A DNA stretch of 64,000 nucleotides from Megamerina dolium (GCA_963854835.1 OY978525.1:117875018-117939017), one strand, 5' to 3'; positions 1-13,108 are shown, counted from the stretch's first letter. A program made the numbers and translations. The notes: generated by a model not told the origin, from the sequence alone.

Positions 1-149
1 AAAGACTTTGGTAACAAACTTGTTTCGCATTATTCGCTGGGATAGGGTGTTTCAAAAATATTCGCAACCAATGAATTATGGATATCAGTCATATATGCGA
101 CATTATCATCATATATTACGCTGCCTGTTTGTCATAAGATGACAATTTT

Positions 150-1330
150 TAGTTTGATAGCCGTATATTTTCGTTCTGTGGTTCTGTTCTATTCTTGTTT
201 TTGGTTTGATATCTTGATACTTTCGTACGTCAAGTAGGCAAAACTCTTCGAGAACATACCTTTGTATGGGAGGTTGGTGTGGTTTTCATTCAATTACTCC
301 CATTTTCAAGTGTGTCCATTCGGTCATCAGGATATTTTTATATGCAAAGTTTTAGTTCGATAGCTATATATTTTCGTGAATAAAGTGTGAAAACCGCATT
401 CAGGAACATACTTTTGTATGGGAGGTAGGCGTGGTTTTCATTGAATTACTGCCATTTTCAAGTGTGTCCATTCGGTTATCAGGATATCTTTATCTGCAAA
501 GTTTTAGTTCGATATATTTTCGTGGATAAAGTGTGAAAAACGCATTCAGGAACATATTTTTGTATGGGAGATGATCGTGCATTTTACTCAATTGCTCTTA
601 TTTTCAAGTATGTCAATTCTATCAACAGAATATCTTTACCTGCAAAGTTTTAGCTTGACAGCTATATATTTTCGTGAATAAAGTGTGAAAAACGCATTGA
701 AGAACATACTTTTGTATGAGAGCTGAGCGTAATTTTCATCCAATTTCAGTTATATTCTAATATATTAACTCTATGCTCAAAATAATTTAATACACTAATT
801 TTTAGTTCTATCACGTTATATTTTTGTGTTTGAGGTAAGAAACCCACTATATCTAACATACTTTTGTATGGGAGCTGGGCGTAATTTTCATCCAATTTTA
901 CCTATTTTCTAATATAACTATTTTGAGTTCAGAATAATTTTATACACCAATTTTTAGCTTGACAGGTTTAAATTTTCGCGCTTGAAGTAAGAAAAACCAC
1001 TATATCACATATACTTTTGTATGGCAGCTAGGCGTAATTTTCATCCGATTTCACCTATTTTCTAGCATGTCTATTCTGAGATCAAAATAATTTAATATAC
1101 CAATTTTTAACTCGATAGCTTTATATTTCCATACATAAAGTAAGAAAAATACATACAAGAACATACTTTTGTATGGGAGGTAGGCGTGGTTTTTATCTGA
1201 TTTTGACCATTCACAAAATCGTTCAATCATTGGCAAAAATATGCTTAAATACCAATTTTCAGCTCGATATCTGTATCATAGAGATACACAGACCAACGAA
1301 TATGGCTAAATTGACTCAAATTGTATATGC
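150..1330 (+). repeat. 152-bp satellite array 1 (about seven units)
   Basis: The word tttgtatg recurs at 261, 413, 559, 711, 863, 1016 and 1168, giving spacings of 152, 146, 152, 152, 153 and 152 bp. Each unit carries catacttttgtatgggag, then a cgtggttttcat-like segment, then a tagttcgatag..atattttcgtg segment. Units diverge from each other by visible substitutions, so the array is not recent. The same unit appears in reverse orientation at 8190-9830. No coding potential is apparent. Confidence 0.9.
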
Positions 1331-3630
1331 TTATAATATAATTTTTCATATTTGTCACCTCTCCTTATTGGTATTAAAATTATATTTCAGATACCACAAA
1401 ATTTACTCACTTAAAGATTTCATGCTATGTAGAATGGCCTAATTATATAAAATCGAGTTATGCGGTTGTGCCTTTTGCGACAGATTTGTTACATAATTTT
1501 TGGAATTTCTTGTGAAAATAATATAGTTTTTCGGTTTTTTAATATTACATTTATCATACGAGTACAAGTACGGTAGTATATCATATAGTATTTGCTATTG
1601 ATAAAGTGCATATACATAAATATGCAAAGCAATAATTTCATAGATAAGCCGCACATGTTAAGTGCCTTACAGTAAATGAAATATACACATTTGCATATTT
1701 ATATACGTGTATTTATATATAAATTACATGCACAATATAGCATATAGCTAGGAGGCAACATTCTGTGCGTCGCCTTCAAAAAGTAAAGATGTCAAATTGC
1801 CAAGAGACAAACAACGCTTGACACATTAGTGAAACATATCACAACGGGTATATGAACATATGTATGGATGTAGAAATCTTCATTTTTCGGTATCATCAAT
1901 TGCCATTATTGTATATGACGTATGTTTGTAGCTCTTGCAACATATACAAATGTATATTCCGAGACATCACTCTTTGCCAACGCTCCCTCCCGAAAAATAC
2001 AATTGTCTCGTAATACCTGTAGCTCTATGCAAAAGGAATGCTTGAAAATGTAGATTAAATACGATTTATGTGCGCATGCGTACAAAGAAAGGCCTACGTA
2101 TATACGCTCTCTCATACAGACAGTACAGATAGTTGCGAGTAATGTCCAATAACCTGTATTGCTACCATATACTCATTGTAGCGAGGGCAACATCAAAGCA
2201 ATTGAGCAAAATAAAAAAAAAATAAAACTAAATAATAAAAATAAAATTTATGAAAAGAAAAGAAAAGGCCAACTCAACACAACACAACCAACAAATAGAA
2301 TTAAAAGCATTTAAAAGCGTTTCATAGCAAATACATAGTATGTACTTTAACGCGTTAAAACATTTTTCAACCGCAAGTGTTCATGTCGTATTGTCGCCAA
2401 TTGTTATTGTTGGTGTATTGGTTGGTTGGTTGCTATTGCTATTGCTGTTGTTCATACAAATATGTACAATAGAACAACAACATGAATATTTGTGTGGGCA
2501 ATAGATTTCAATATACTCGTACATACATACAGAAATTCATATATACAAATTCTTACATGGGATATTTACAAAGTCATGGCTTTACTACATATATACTCGT
2601 ATACCAGCTGTATGCAATACCAACCAGTACAGGTGTGAATATTTATATATATGTATATTCTCTTAGCAAATTGTTTTTAATCTTCTTATTTTCTTTTTTT
2701 ATCTTTCTCACATAAATTGTTGTTGTGGTTGTTGTTGTTGTTGTACTCTTGTGAAAAATTGCATCAAACGCAAATCGCACAAATGTGTCGCAAACATGCC
2801 ACATGTACCTTACATGCATGCTACTGTCTACGAACATATGTACATGTGTACTTACAATTATGTAAATACACTATACTACATATGAGCATACAACTACATA
2901 TATAATTATGTATAAGGGTAAATAAGTAAATGATCAAGTCAACTTTTAAGCTAAACCGCACGCAGACTTCTACTTGTACCTACACATTTAGGCTCAATTA
3001 GCGATGAAAACATTGATCGAACTTTTTGTTTGTATTTTTTTTTTTCTTATTACACTGTCTATTAAATTCGACCGACTTGATATAAAATTTTGTCACAGAG
3101 AGAAAAAAAAATTTTCGTTAAGGAAATTTTAAAATGTTGAACGAATTGCCAATGCTTAAGAATGTCTTCAGAAATTTAAAAGGTGTACTAGGAGTAACAT
3201 GATTACTCATATAAGGTTGAGGGACACATTGGTATTGAACAAAACGTAGTGTTGGAAATCTTCATCACTCAAAATGGGAAAGATTGTCTGCTTGTAGATG
3301 AAAAAATGTCTCTTTCTGGTTACTAATAGGGCAGTAAAAGAAAAAGAGGGGTACAGGATGAGAAAATTATTAGTTGGTTGACTGTTCTAATAATAGGGCA
3401 TGACATTTTCAGATAATATCTCAGCGAATATTGATTTGCTATAGAAGAGCTTAAATATGGAGCATAGCTTATAAAGACATACTTGAAGTAACGAGTGATA
3501 TTATTATTATTTATTTATTTTCTCAGTAATACAATTACATTTTTATTACATTTTTGAGACCTTAGTATAACAATTTGTAGCAATGCTATTTGAATATATT
3601 GAATATATATAACATAACCTAACCTAACCT
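1331..3630. other. Non-coding AT-rich interval
   Basis: No credible gene is seen. It holds scattered A/T homopolymers, cata/tatg-rich microsatellite-like words and a short (TTG)n run near 2720-2745. It is probably intronic or upstream sequence of pk. Confidence 0.6.
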
Positions 3631-3632
3631 AA
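3613..3632. repeat. Short (CCTAA)n tract
   Basis: About three to four units of cctaa lie directly beyond the 3' end of the LINE fragment that reads on the minus strand, where they read as TTAGG. This is the usual arthropod telomere word, but dipterans do not use it for telomeres, so a simple-repeat tail of the LINE is the likelier origin. Confidence 0.6.
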
Positions 3633-3639
3633 TAATTAA

Positions 3640-4180
3640 TTAAATTTATGTAATATATCTACGAACTATGCTTGTTGTATCCATTATAATTGACTTTTGC
3701 GCTGCGTAAGTGCATGATTCTGGAAGCCCAATCTCCTTTAAGTGATTGCTTATGCTTCATTCCACTAGGCCCGTTGCGCTTATTACCATTGGAATGATTT
3801 TCACATCATCTACTTCCCGTTTCTCCTCATACGACCCTTTCATGTTGTGGTTTGCAGAGACAGTAAAGTCTATTAGTATCACTCGGTTTTCTTCCTTATA
3901 GTGAATTGTAATGTCTAGTCTATTGTGCTCTATTCTATTAATGGTTAAAAGAGTGCGGTCATATAAGACTTTAATAGCATCATTTTCCAAAACACATTTT
4001 CGGGGTGTTACTTGTAGTAATGATGAAGCTGATCAACCAAATTAAAATTTTGGCATATTTCCTGATGTATTGTGCAATCAGAAATGATGTGTTCTATTGT
4101 TTCTCCTGCTTATTGACATATCCTATATTTGTTCGGATCAATAATCACCATCCTTTCTAGGTAGAACCATTCTTTCTAAG
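3640..4180 (-). pseudogene. LINE 3' end with zinc knuckle and R2-like endonuclease remnant
   Basis: Read on the minus strand, an eroded cysteine/histidine segment (AGETIEHIISDC) at about 4130-4060 is followed by an open stretch at 3990-3757 with RLDITIHYKEENRVILIDFTV, then by GLPESCTYAAQKSIIMDTTS down to about 3650. This order (CxxC..H..C knuckle, then a D..(E)..D restriction-like endonuclease core, then a short conserved tail) is that of the C-terminus of site-specific-type non-LTR retrotransposons such as R2/R4 relatives. Stops and frame changes separate the pieces, so it is dead. The family assignment is from motif memory and is moderate; that this is a retroelement end rather than a host gene is more secure. 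Confidence 0.6.
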
Positions 4181-4189
4181 CAAAATTTA

Positions 4190-5206
4190 GGGTGATGGAC
4201 GCTAGATTAGTGCTAGTCCAGTCTATTATTCCAAAGTTGTATGTGAGTAAAGGTATTGCATATGTGTTTATAGCCATGACAAGATTGCATCCATTTATTT
4301 TGGTTTTACATAATGTAACCTACCTTCAATCAGTTCGTTCTTCATTGTCTTTGTATCTATTTTGCTATTTTATGCGGCACCCAAGTAGGTATAGAATTCA
4401 TGTTCAGATATTTCTTTTGTATCTATTATTGGGTTTGACCTCCCGGTTGTTACCTTCGCTCTATAAACACTTATTATTATTGATAATAATTGAACAATTA
4501 CTGAAAATAACAGGAGAATTGCTATTGAGAATATAATTTAATAAAAATAACGAGTTTTCCAACTATCAAGAGGCTTTGTGCTTTCTTAAAAAATTTTTAT
4601 TATATAAATAAATATAAATAAGACAAAAATTGAAATTAAATCCAAAAAAATGGCTTTGTGATTATTTTTTCAATGTTCTTAACTGATTTAAATAAAAATG
4701 TGAAAAATTATTATGCAATTTAATAGAATAGAAATAGAACAGCCCTTATTACATTTCCTGTTCCAAAACGAGTTTTTTCTAGAGACAACGTCAAAAAAAA
4801 AAAATTAATTAATTAAACTCAATAACAAATTATTGAAATAGATGCACGTACATATTAAATATGTACTAACCATCACAAAAAAATCTCTATGCAGACAGAA
4901 AACAATAAATTGAGCACAGATCATCGGTCATATGTGTGTTTCCCCACGATGGTGATAATTAAAAAATTTGAAAATACACAAAATCAAATCTCAAGCTCAT
5001 AACAGAGCTAGAGACAATAAAAATGTCAACAACACAACAACAAAAATACTTATCATGAAGACAATGTCAATCCATAAAAATCAAAGCGATGAAAATAGCC
5101 CCTAACAGAATATATTCAAGTCACAAGACAATATTTAACTCAATATTACGGACAGGATTCACTCAGCAAAACAATACAAAAATTATATTTTTTAGCTCTA
5201 ACATAG
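4190..5206. other. Non-coding AT-rich interval
   Basis: No supported gene. The open frame at 4192-4536 has no recognisable domain and biased hydrophobic composition typical of chance AT-rich reading. Confidence 0.55.
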
Positions 5207-5208
5207 TA

Positions 5209-6462
5209 CGGGGGCTGTCCCAGAACTACCCGACCTGATATATAGATGGTGGTAGTAGTTTGAAAAAAAAATTACTTTGGTGAAAAGTGGCAACCTTATA
5301 AAAGATATGTTTTAAGTTTCAAGGCGCCACGTTGTTTAGTATTTTTTTTTGGAGCCATCGAAAGTTAACAATCTCAGTGAATTTGTAAACATGGAAAAAA
5401 ATTGGTCACCGTTATGTAATTCAATACTTTCATTTGAAAGGTCTCAGTCCAACGAATATTAAAGCCGAACTAGATTCTACTCTGGGGCAGTGAGACTGCT
5501 CCTTCGTTTACGATCATAAAATACGACGAGCTGCCAAGACGAACACCGTAGTGGTCAACCAATTGAGGTGGCCACGACAGATACGGTTAAGAAAATCCAC
5601 AAAATGGTATTGGATGATCACCGGCTGAAGGTGCGTGAGCTAGGTGAAATTACAGTCATTTAAAAAAGTGCTATACATCATATACTGACCGAAAATTTGG
5701 AGATGAAAAAGCTGTGTGCAAGTTGGGTGCCGCGTTTGCTCACAATAGAATAAAAGCAACGTTGTGAAGATGTTTCTATAGAGGGTTTGGCGATGTTTCA
5801 CAGTAATAAAGACGAGTTTTTGCGTCGATTCGTAATCATGGATGAGACATGTGTCCACCACTTCACACCTGACACAAAGGAGCAGTCAAAACAGTGGACT
5901 GAAAGGGGAGAATAGTGTCCAAAGAAGGCGAAGACAGTTCCATCTGCAGGCGGCAAGGTTATGACGTCTGATTTTTGGGATGCATGTGGGATAATTTTAT
6001 TGATTATCTTCAAAAAGGAAAGACAATCAAAGAAAAAATAATTCAAAAACAGTCAAAGAAAAGAAAAGGCCGCATTTTGGCGAATATGAAAGTTTTGTTT
6101 CATCAAGACAATGCACCAGTTCACAAATCCCCTATTGCGATGGCCAAAATCAATGAGTTAATGAGCTCGAATTGCTTTAGCACGCACCTTATTTGCCAGA
6201 TTTAGCTCATACGGATTATTTTCTATTTCCAAATTTGTAAAAATGGCCTGGTGGTAGAAGATTTGCAAACTATGAAGAGGTGGAGTCTACGGTAGATAGC
6301 TATTTTAATGAGCTAGGCAATTCATACTATAAACAGGTTATCGAAGCTATAGAATATCGCTGAGAAAAGTGTATAGAGCTAAGAGGAGATTATGTTGCGA
6401 AACATTTTCCCAAGTTTGTTGTGTTTTCTTTGTTAGGTCGGGTAGTTCTGGGACCGCCCTCG
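5209..6462 (+). mobile_element. Mariner-type transposon, copy A (full length, dead)
   Basis: TA dinucleotides flank the ends. The left end cgggggctgtcccagaacta pairs with the inverse of the right end (tagttctgggaccgccctcg), giving terminal inverted repeats of about 28 bp. Length is 1254 bp, the usual size of a mariner. The interior carries a transposase remnant on the + strand (about 5391-6405) broken by frameshifts and stops. The same ends bound copies at 10613-11489 and 43979-45180. Confidence 0.9.
5391..6405 (+). pseudogene. Mariner transposase remnant (copy A)
   Basis: Starts at MEKN-like sequence after gtaaac. The N-terminal helix-turn-helix region (QPIEVATTDTVKKIHKMVLD) and the catalytic blocks can be followed in shifting frames: IMDETC near 5838, HQDNAPVHKS near 6105 and a DLAHTDYFLF block near 6205. 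All three catalytic Asp codons are still readable, but several indels and in-frame stops separate them, so no transposase can be made. It is a cut-and-paste DDE(D34D) family enzyme of the Tc1/mariner superfamily. Confidence 0.82.
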
Positions 6463-8189
6463 TATATGTACATACATAAAAGTACTAGGAGTATATATAG
6501 CATATATATTGCTCTAAGCTTTTTTGTTTCACACACACAAATTTTTTTGTTTTTATGGACAATTCAAAAATCGTTTATGACAATCGTGCAACATTGGTCA
6601 GTTTAATAAGGCCCCGCAGCCGAACATACGAACGAACATACATATGTGCACATAAAATGATACTCAGGACATGATGCTTGTGGCGCAAATACATATGTAC
6701 AGTTTAGAACAGTACTTCTACATACTTATAGGGTACCGTTCACTATAAAATTCTTCAATCGTTAAAAGGAAGACTAGAAAGCACAAATATACTGTCATAC
6801 CATTTGCCAATAAGACAACACATATATATATATTATTACTTGTACAGACAGACATAGAGCTACAAAATACAAAAACAGCAGTAATAATAAAAAATACAAA
6901 AAAAAAAAAAAACAAAATACAATAATCAAATAAAACAAAGCAAGTATGTAGAAGAAAACGATGAACAAAATACCTACACATAAACGTTAACAAGTCTCGA
7001 AGGTGAAATTCCGAGACGAAATTTTATGAGCCACCTGTCGTTCAAAATGCATACATAGGTACAAATACAAATATAACTAGGGGTCGTAACGTGTTAACTT
7101 TAGTTCAACGACATAAGTGCTATTAATGCAAATATTAAAAGCTCTTCTCTTGTTGATTCTTGCTTTTTCTCTCATTCGATTGTATGCTTTCTAAAGTAGA
7201 TACATATAAATATAAGAAAAAGTAAATAAAGTGTACAAAAAAAAAAAAAAAACAGTTAAAATTTCTAGACTTTGAGATGACAACATTCAACCAAGTACAT
7301 AATTACTCAAACACATACTTAATGAATAGTCATTTTACATAATAGATTATGACCAACAAATAATTTCATATATGTATATATACTCATTTTCTTGCTTTTC
7401 ATGTTTACTGTCGCATGTACTATCGTATATACTTTGACATAATATTTAGTTAGACACTAAACAATTCACCCGCACTTATTCTGCTATACTACGTGTATAG
7501 CTATTATCTTTAATCTTGTCATAAAAAACAAAGTATAAGTATTTACTAAGTATAGTGCTCCTTCTAACTGCACCACAACGTAGTATGAGTTTCTATTGAT
7601 GACATTCTATTGTGATGGTGTTAAAAAAGGTGACAATGACGATGACAATGACAATCATAATATTCAAAAATATTTAACGTTTAACGTATAGAAATTGACA
7701 GCATTTGGTGTAAATCGTCATCTGGTTCACACTTCATTTTATTATTCTTTTATACACTTCATTATTCTATGCATTATAGTGTTAGTGTTAAGTATAGAGT
7801 TTTGGAAAAACTCAAAAGAAATCTTCTTCAATTTATTTACATCAATTACAGACTAACTAACTGTCAGTCAAAATATTAATTTAATTGACAGTAAGAAAAT
7901 AATAATTGTACATAATTATGCAGGTACTTAGATGGCACTACAAGAATAGAGTGTAATTAGAATAATAATAATAAGTATTACCTAAAATAAAAAACTTTTA
8001 ATTATATTTAGAACTCTTCTGTTGTGCTAAATAGGCCAAAATGACACATTGCAAAGACATATGCGTGATGAGTGATTATTATTATGTTAATTAATAAAAT
8101 TGTATATATATACAATTATGTATAGTAATTATGTAGCTATCGAGCTTAAAAAATAACACATAAGATTATTATCGTCAATGGAATGGATA
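6463..8189. other. Non-coding AT-rich interval
   Basis: Contains poly(A) runs near 6898-6911 and 7238-7252 and many TA-rich microsatellite-like words. No gene or element boundary recognised. Confidence 0.6.
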
Positions 8190-9830
8190 AGTTTAGTAAC
8201 GGAAAATATCAAATGAAAACTTCGCCTATCTCCCATACCAAAGTATGGTTTTGAAAGTGTGTTTCACTTCGTATGCACAAAATTATAAAGCTCTCAAACT
8301 AAAATTTAATATATGTATCAAGTTATTCTGATATCAGAATTAACATATTAGAAAATCAATGTTAGAGGATGAATATGAAATCGACCTCACATACAAAAGT
8401 ATGTTTTTAAATTGGTTTTTCACTCTTTACGCACGAGTATATCAAGCAATCTCGACAAAATTTTATATTTAAAGTCCACCTTAGCATAGAATCAATATAT
8501 TGGAAAATAATATATATCAGATGAAAACCACGCCTACCTTCCATACAAAAGTATGTTCCTGAATGGGGTTTTCACACCTTACTCATAATAATAATCGTAC
8601 TAAAAATTGGTTTATAAAATTATTCTGATCATAGAATTAAAATATTTAAAAATGGGCGTAAACGGATGAAAATCACGCCTACCTTCCATACAAAAGTATG
8701 GTCCGGAAAGAGATTTTCTCACTTTACTCGCGAAAATATTAAACGATTAAACTAAAATTAGGCGTATAAATATATTCTGATCATAGAATTAACATATTAA
8801 AAAATGAAAGTAAACGAATGAAAACCACACATATCTCCCATACAAAAGTATGTTCCTGAATGAGGTTTACACACCTTACTCACGATAATATTGAACAATA
8901 GAACTAAAATTAGGTATATAAAATTATTTTGATCACAAAATTAAAATATTAAAAAATGGGCGTAAACGAATGAAAACCACACCTATCTCCCATACAAAAT
9001 TATATTCTTGTAAAGGTTTTTCATATTTTTCTCACGAAAATATTGACGTATCAAACTAAAATTTGGTGTATAAAACTATTCTAATCATAGAATTAAAATT
9101 TTAAAAAATGAATGTAAATCAATGAAAACCACGCCTACCTCCCATACAAAAGTATGTTCCTGCAAAGGTTTTTCATATTTTTCTCACGAAAATATTGGTG
9201 TATCGAACTAAAATTAGGTGTATAAAGTTTTTTTGGATCACAGAATTAAAATATTAGAAAACAGGTGAAAACGAATGAAAACCACGCCTATCTCCCATAC
9301 AAAAGTATGTTCCTGATTGAGGTTTACACACCTTACTCACGATAATATTGAACAATAGAACTAAAATTAGGTATATAAAATTATTTTGATCACAAAATTA
9401 AAATATTAAAAAATGGGCGTAAACGAATGAAAACCACACCTACCTCCCATACAAAATTATATTTTTGTAAAGGTTTTTCATATTTTTCTCACGAAAATAT
9501 TGATGTATCAAACTAAAATTAGGAATATAAAATTATTCTGATCATAGAATTAAAATATTAGAAAATGGATGTAAACGAATGAAAACCACGCCTACCTCCC
9601 ATACAAAAAAATATGTTGTTAAAATTTTTTTTTTTCACATTTATTGCATGAAAATATATTAAGCTGAAATTTTGATACCTACGATTATATTTACTAATTA
9701 CTTAACATATTTGAAAATGGTCTGAATCGCTTAAAAATCACGCTTACCTCCCATACATGGTTAAGCACGCATTCTCACCTTATGCACATATTTTGTAAAT
9801 TCTTTGGGGTTTTGACTTTTTTTTTCGTAT
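8190..9830 (-). repeat. 152-bp satellite array 2 (about eleven units, reverse orientation)
   Basis: The box ccatacaaaagtatg or a near variant recurs with its start at 8234, 8390, 8542, 8687, 8839, 8991, 9143, 9296, 9448, 9600 and 9752. Most spacings are exactly 152 bp (others 156, 145, 153). Each unit reads cgcctacctcccatacaaaagtatg, then a tttttcacac..ctcacgaaaatatt segment, then an actaaaatta..ttattctgatca segment. Units starting at 8839, 8991 and 9143 resemble those at 9296, 9448 and 9600 much more than they resemble each other, so a three-unit block of 457 bp was duplicated. Confidence 0.92.
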
Positions 9831-10612
9831 TCTCCGCAATGTAATTTACATGAATTTATACTGAAAACTGCGAAAAAATTATTTATTTAAAATAATATTG
9901 AAAATAAAAATATAATTTCGATTCAAAATTCGACAAAATCGTAGAGAAAATTTTTTTCTTGCACAAACAGTACATTAATAATGTAAATAAATGACAAAAA
10001 ATTTGAAAATGTCAAAATCAAAATATACGAGAATTTTAAAAAATATTAACTTCAGTCATCTTTACGATAGTCTGCACACACAGTGGATCATAGTGTTCAA
10101 TTTTTTGCACCAACCCTTTTCAAATAATTATACTTATTAGAATTACAGAATTAGAATTATAGAAACATAGACTTCTTCTATGTATTTTTATGAGTATATT
10201 TTCTTTCTCTCTCTCTCTCTCTCAATCTCACATTCTCACATCTTTACTAGCAGCATATTGTCATAAAAACTTACCATATTTACGAATGGTCATGCTAACC
10301 TGCCATATAAACAATATACAACAATGTTGCCAATCATTTGTATAACTATATATTTATGATTCTGAAACACTTGAGGCAATAAATTTTATATGTTCATATT
10401 CTTACGGATATACGATACAATAGGTACTATGTACTCGTATATACAAGTAATCAACTTTATGCGAGCATAAATGTATGTTATAAGTGTGTACATATGATTG
10501 TGTAATAATACCTATATTTACTGGTTAGCATATAGTAGGTACGTAGTAGTAATGTTAGTAAGCAATATACAAAAACACCTATACATCCATATATTATATG
10601 TAAATATATGTA
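9831..10612. other. Non-coding interval with (CT)n
   Basis: AT-rich sequence without a gene; a pure (CT)n microsatellite lies at about 10205-10223. Confidence 0.6.
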
Positions 10613-11489
10613 CGAGGGCGGTCCCAGAACTACTCGACCTAACAAAGAAAACTCAACAAATCTGGGAAAATTTTTCTTTATTTCTCAGCATCAACTCTTT
10701 TTAGCTCTATACACTTTTCACAGAGATATTCTATAGTTTCGATACCCTGCTTATAGTATGAACTGTTTAGCTCATTAAAATAACCATCTACCGCAGACGT
10801 CACCTCTTTATTGTTTGCAAATATTCTACCACTAAGCGATTTTTTCAAATTTCGAGATAGAAAATAATCCGAATGAGCTAAATCTGGCGAATAAGGCGCG
10901 TGCTGAAGCAATTCAAGCAATTTAACTCATTGATTTTGGCCATCGCAATAGCGGATGTGCGAACTGGTGTTTTTGTCCATCTTGCACACAGCTTTTTCAT
11001 CTCCAAATTTTCGGTCAATATACGATCTATAGCATTTTTTGAAATACTTGTAATTTCAACTAGCTCACGCACCATAAGCAGGCGATCATCCAATAACATT
11101 TTGTAGATTTTCTTAACCGTTTCTGGCGTGGCCACCTCAATTGGTTGACCACTACGGTCTTCGTCTTGACAGCTCGTACGACCTCGTTTAAACTCTGCCA
11201 CTCAATATTTTATGGTTGTAAACGACGGAGCAGACTCCCCCAGAGTAGAATCTAGTTCGACTTTAATATACCTTTCAAATGAAAGTATTGAATTACATAA
11301 CGGTGACCAATTTTTTCCAAATGTTTACAAATTTACTGAGGTCGTTCGATGGCTCCAAAAAAAAAACAAAAAAAAACAACGTGGCACCTTAAAACTTAAA
11401 ACTCATGTTTTAAGTTTCACCAAAGTAAATTTTTTCAAACTACTGCTGCCATCAATATGTCAGGTCGGGTAATTCTGGGACCGCCCTCG
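10613..11489 (-). mobile_element. Mariner-type transposon, copy B (internally deleted)
   Basis: Ends cgagggcggtcccagaacta and taattctgggaccgccctcg are inverse copies flanked by TA, the same family as copies A and C. Length is only 877 bp against about 1250 bp for copy A, because the middle of the transposase is missing. Orientation is minus. Confidence 0.9.
10678..11325 (-). pseudogene. Mariner transposase remnant (copy B)
   Basis: The minus strand reads an intact-looking N-terminal DNA-binding part (GQPIEVATPETVKKI, then VRELVEITSISKNAIDRIL) from about 11201, then jumps at KKLCARW straight to the region around PVRTSAIAMAKINEL, followed by a frameshift and the C-terminal part to 10678. The deletion of roughly 370 bp removes the first catalytic Asp and the block before the second. 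The start codon is also altered by an extra tt after aaaca. It cannot encode an active enzyme but could still be cut by a relative that recognises its intact ends. Confidence 0.85.
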
Positions 11490-13096
11490 TATATTGTATA
11501 TTATAAAACGCAAACATTTATGATTTGCTTATGAATGGTAAGCATATTTTGCCCCCCCCCCTTATATCGTTGTATTTGTGTGATTACAATGATGTTATTC
11601 TAATTTTTATTGTTTTATTGATGGTTGATTTTTTATAAGTTTAAGCTAAAAATTGCATGTTTTTTATGCCAAACATAATTTTATTTTATTAATTTTGTTC
11701 TATGTGTTTCTATATTGTATAAGATGGTGAAAGGTTAATTTATTTATTTTATACACTACACAAAAGTCATTAATAATAATAATAATAGTAATAATAACAA
11801 TCATTATTATTATTGTAATCATCATTATCATAATCCACATCATCTTCATCATATCACCAACATCATAAGAGCGAAAAGAAATCGAGTTCATAGCAAGAAT
11901 TGACTTTAGGCCAAATTACGTATGGAATTTGTAAAATGTTAATTAGTAAGTTAGTAAGTATAGTACATATTCAGTTAGATGAACTATGATATGAATGTAT
12001 GAGTAATCGAGTATGAGTATGTATGTAATTGGGACTTTGTGAAATTCTAGTACAAAATATACGAGGTATACCTACTAAATTGGGTAACTAGCTCAGGTAC
12101 ATGCTATATAATTATTTATGTTTTGTTTTTATATGTGTGTGCGTGTGTGTGTGTGTGTGTAGTAGCACTAGTAAAAAATACTATAAACTTCTTTTAGTTA
12201 AAATTGTGTTTGAGTGCGAGTGAAAGAAACGTTATAAAATAATAAAATCTAAATGCAAAATAGTAATAATAATAACAGAAATATATAAAATGTTAAATTA
12301 AGCTTTATGTCTTAATAAAGTATAATAAAGAATATTTTTTTTTTTTGGAATTTTGCATTCAAAAACTTTACCTGGTAGTTGGTACTCATATATCTAACTG
12401 TTACTACTTTTTTATTATTTTCACTCAACACAAAAGCCAGAACTAATTTTACTTGCCAAAATGGATTAAACTGCAAAAAAAAAAATAAGTACAATAATAA
12501 AACACAATAAAAAGAAAATCCCAGTTTGCCAGTATAGTTGACCATACAATAAAAATAGAAATTCGTTTCAGGCACAATACATTGTAATACTCATAAGTAA
12601 CACCTTTTATGTTGAAAAATTGTAATTCTATATCCAATGAATATGCTTGAACATACACACACACACACGTGCTATAGTACTTTCATAAATAGAAGGTCAT
12701 TGTGAATGTGCAATATCTGCAGCAAAACGATAATTTCACGATTTGTATTTTATTCATCAAATACTTTGATTTTTTTTTTTTCTTTCACTTTACTTTTGCA
12801 ATGTTGCAATTTCAAACTTTGCTATACTTTACAAAAATAGTAACACATTTTCCATCCTCATATTAGTACCGGGCGTTTCAATGTCCCCATAGTCGCAATC
12901 TTCCCTATAAACAATGATAAAAATCTTGCAGAGAACTAAATATCCCTCTGTCAGCTGCAGTCCTCATCATTATCTACTACTGAGGCAAAAGTGAGTCTGC
13001 TATCAGAATGAAAACTAAGCGATCTTTTGATGAGATTTAATTTGACTTCAGATTAATGAAAACCGTATTGATTCATAAGACCCATTTTATAGTCAT
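11490..13096. other. Non-coding interval with (AAT)n, (GT)n and homopolymers
   Basis: A C-run lies near 11550-11562, ATT/AAT-rich microsatellite near 11770-11835 and a (GT)n run at about 12134-12160. No gene recognised. Confidence 0.6.
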
Positions 13097-13108
13097 ATCT
13101 GAGGGTGC

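Noticed and set aside
3613..3632. Telomeric repeat
   Set aside because: Only a few CCTAA units, and flies do not use TTAGG telomeres; more likely a LINE tail or a chance simple repeat.
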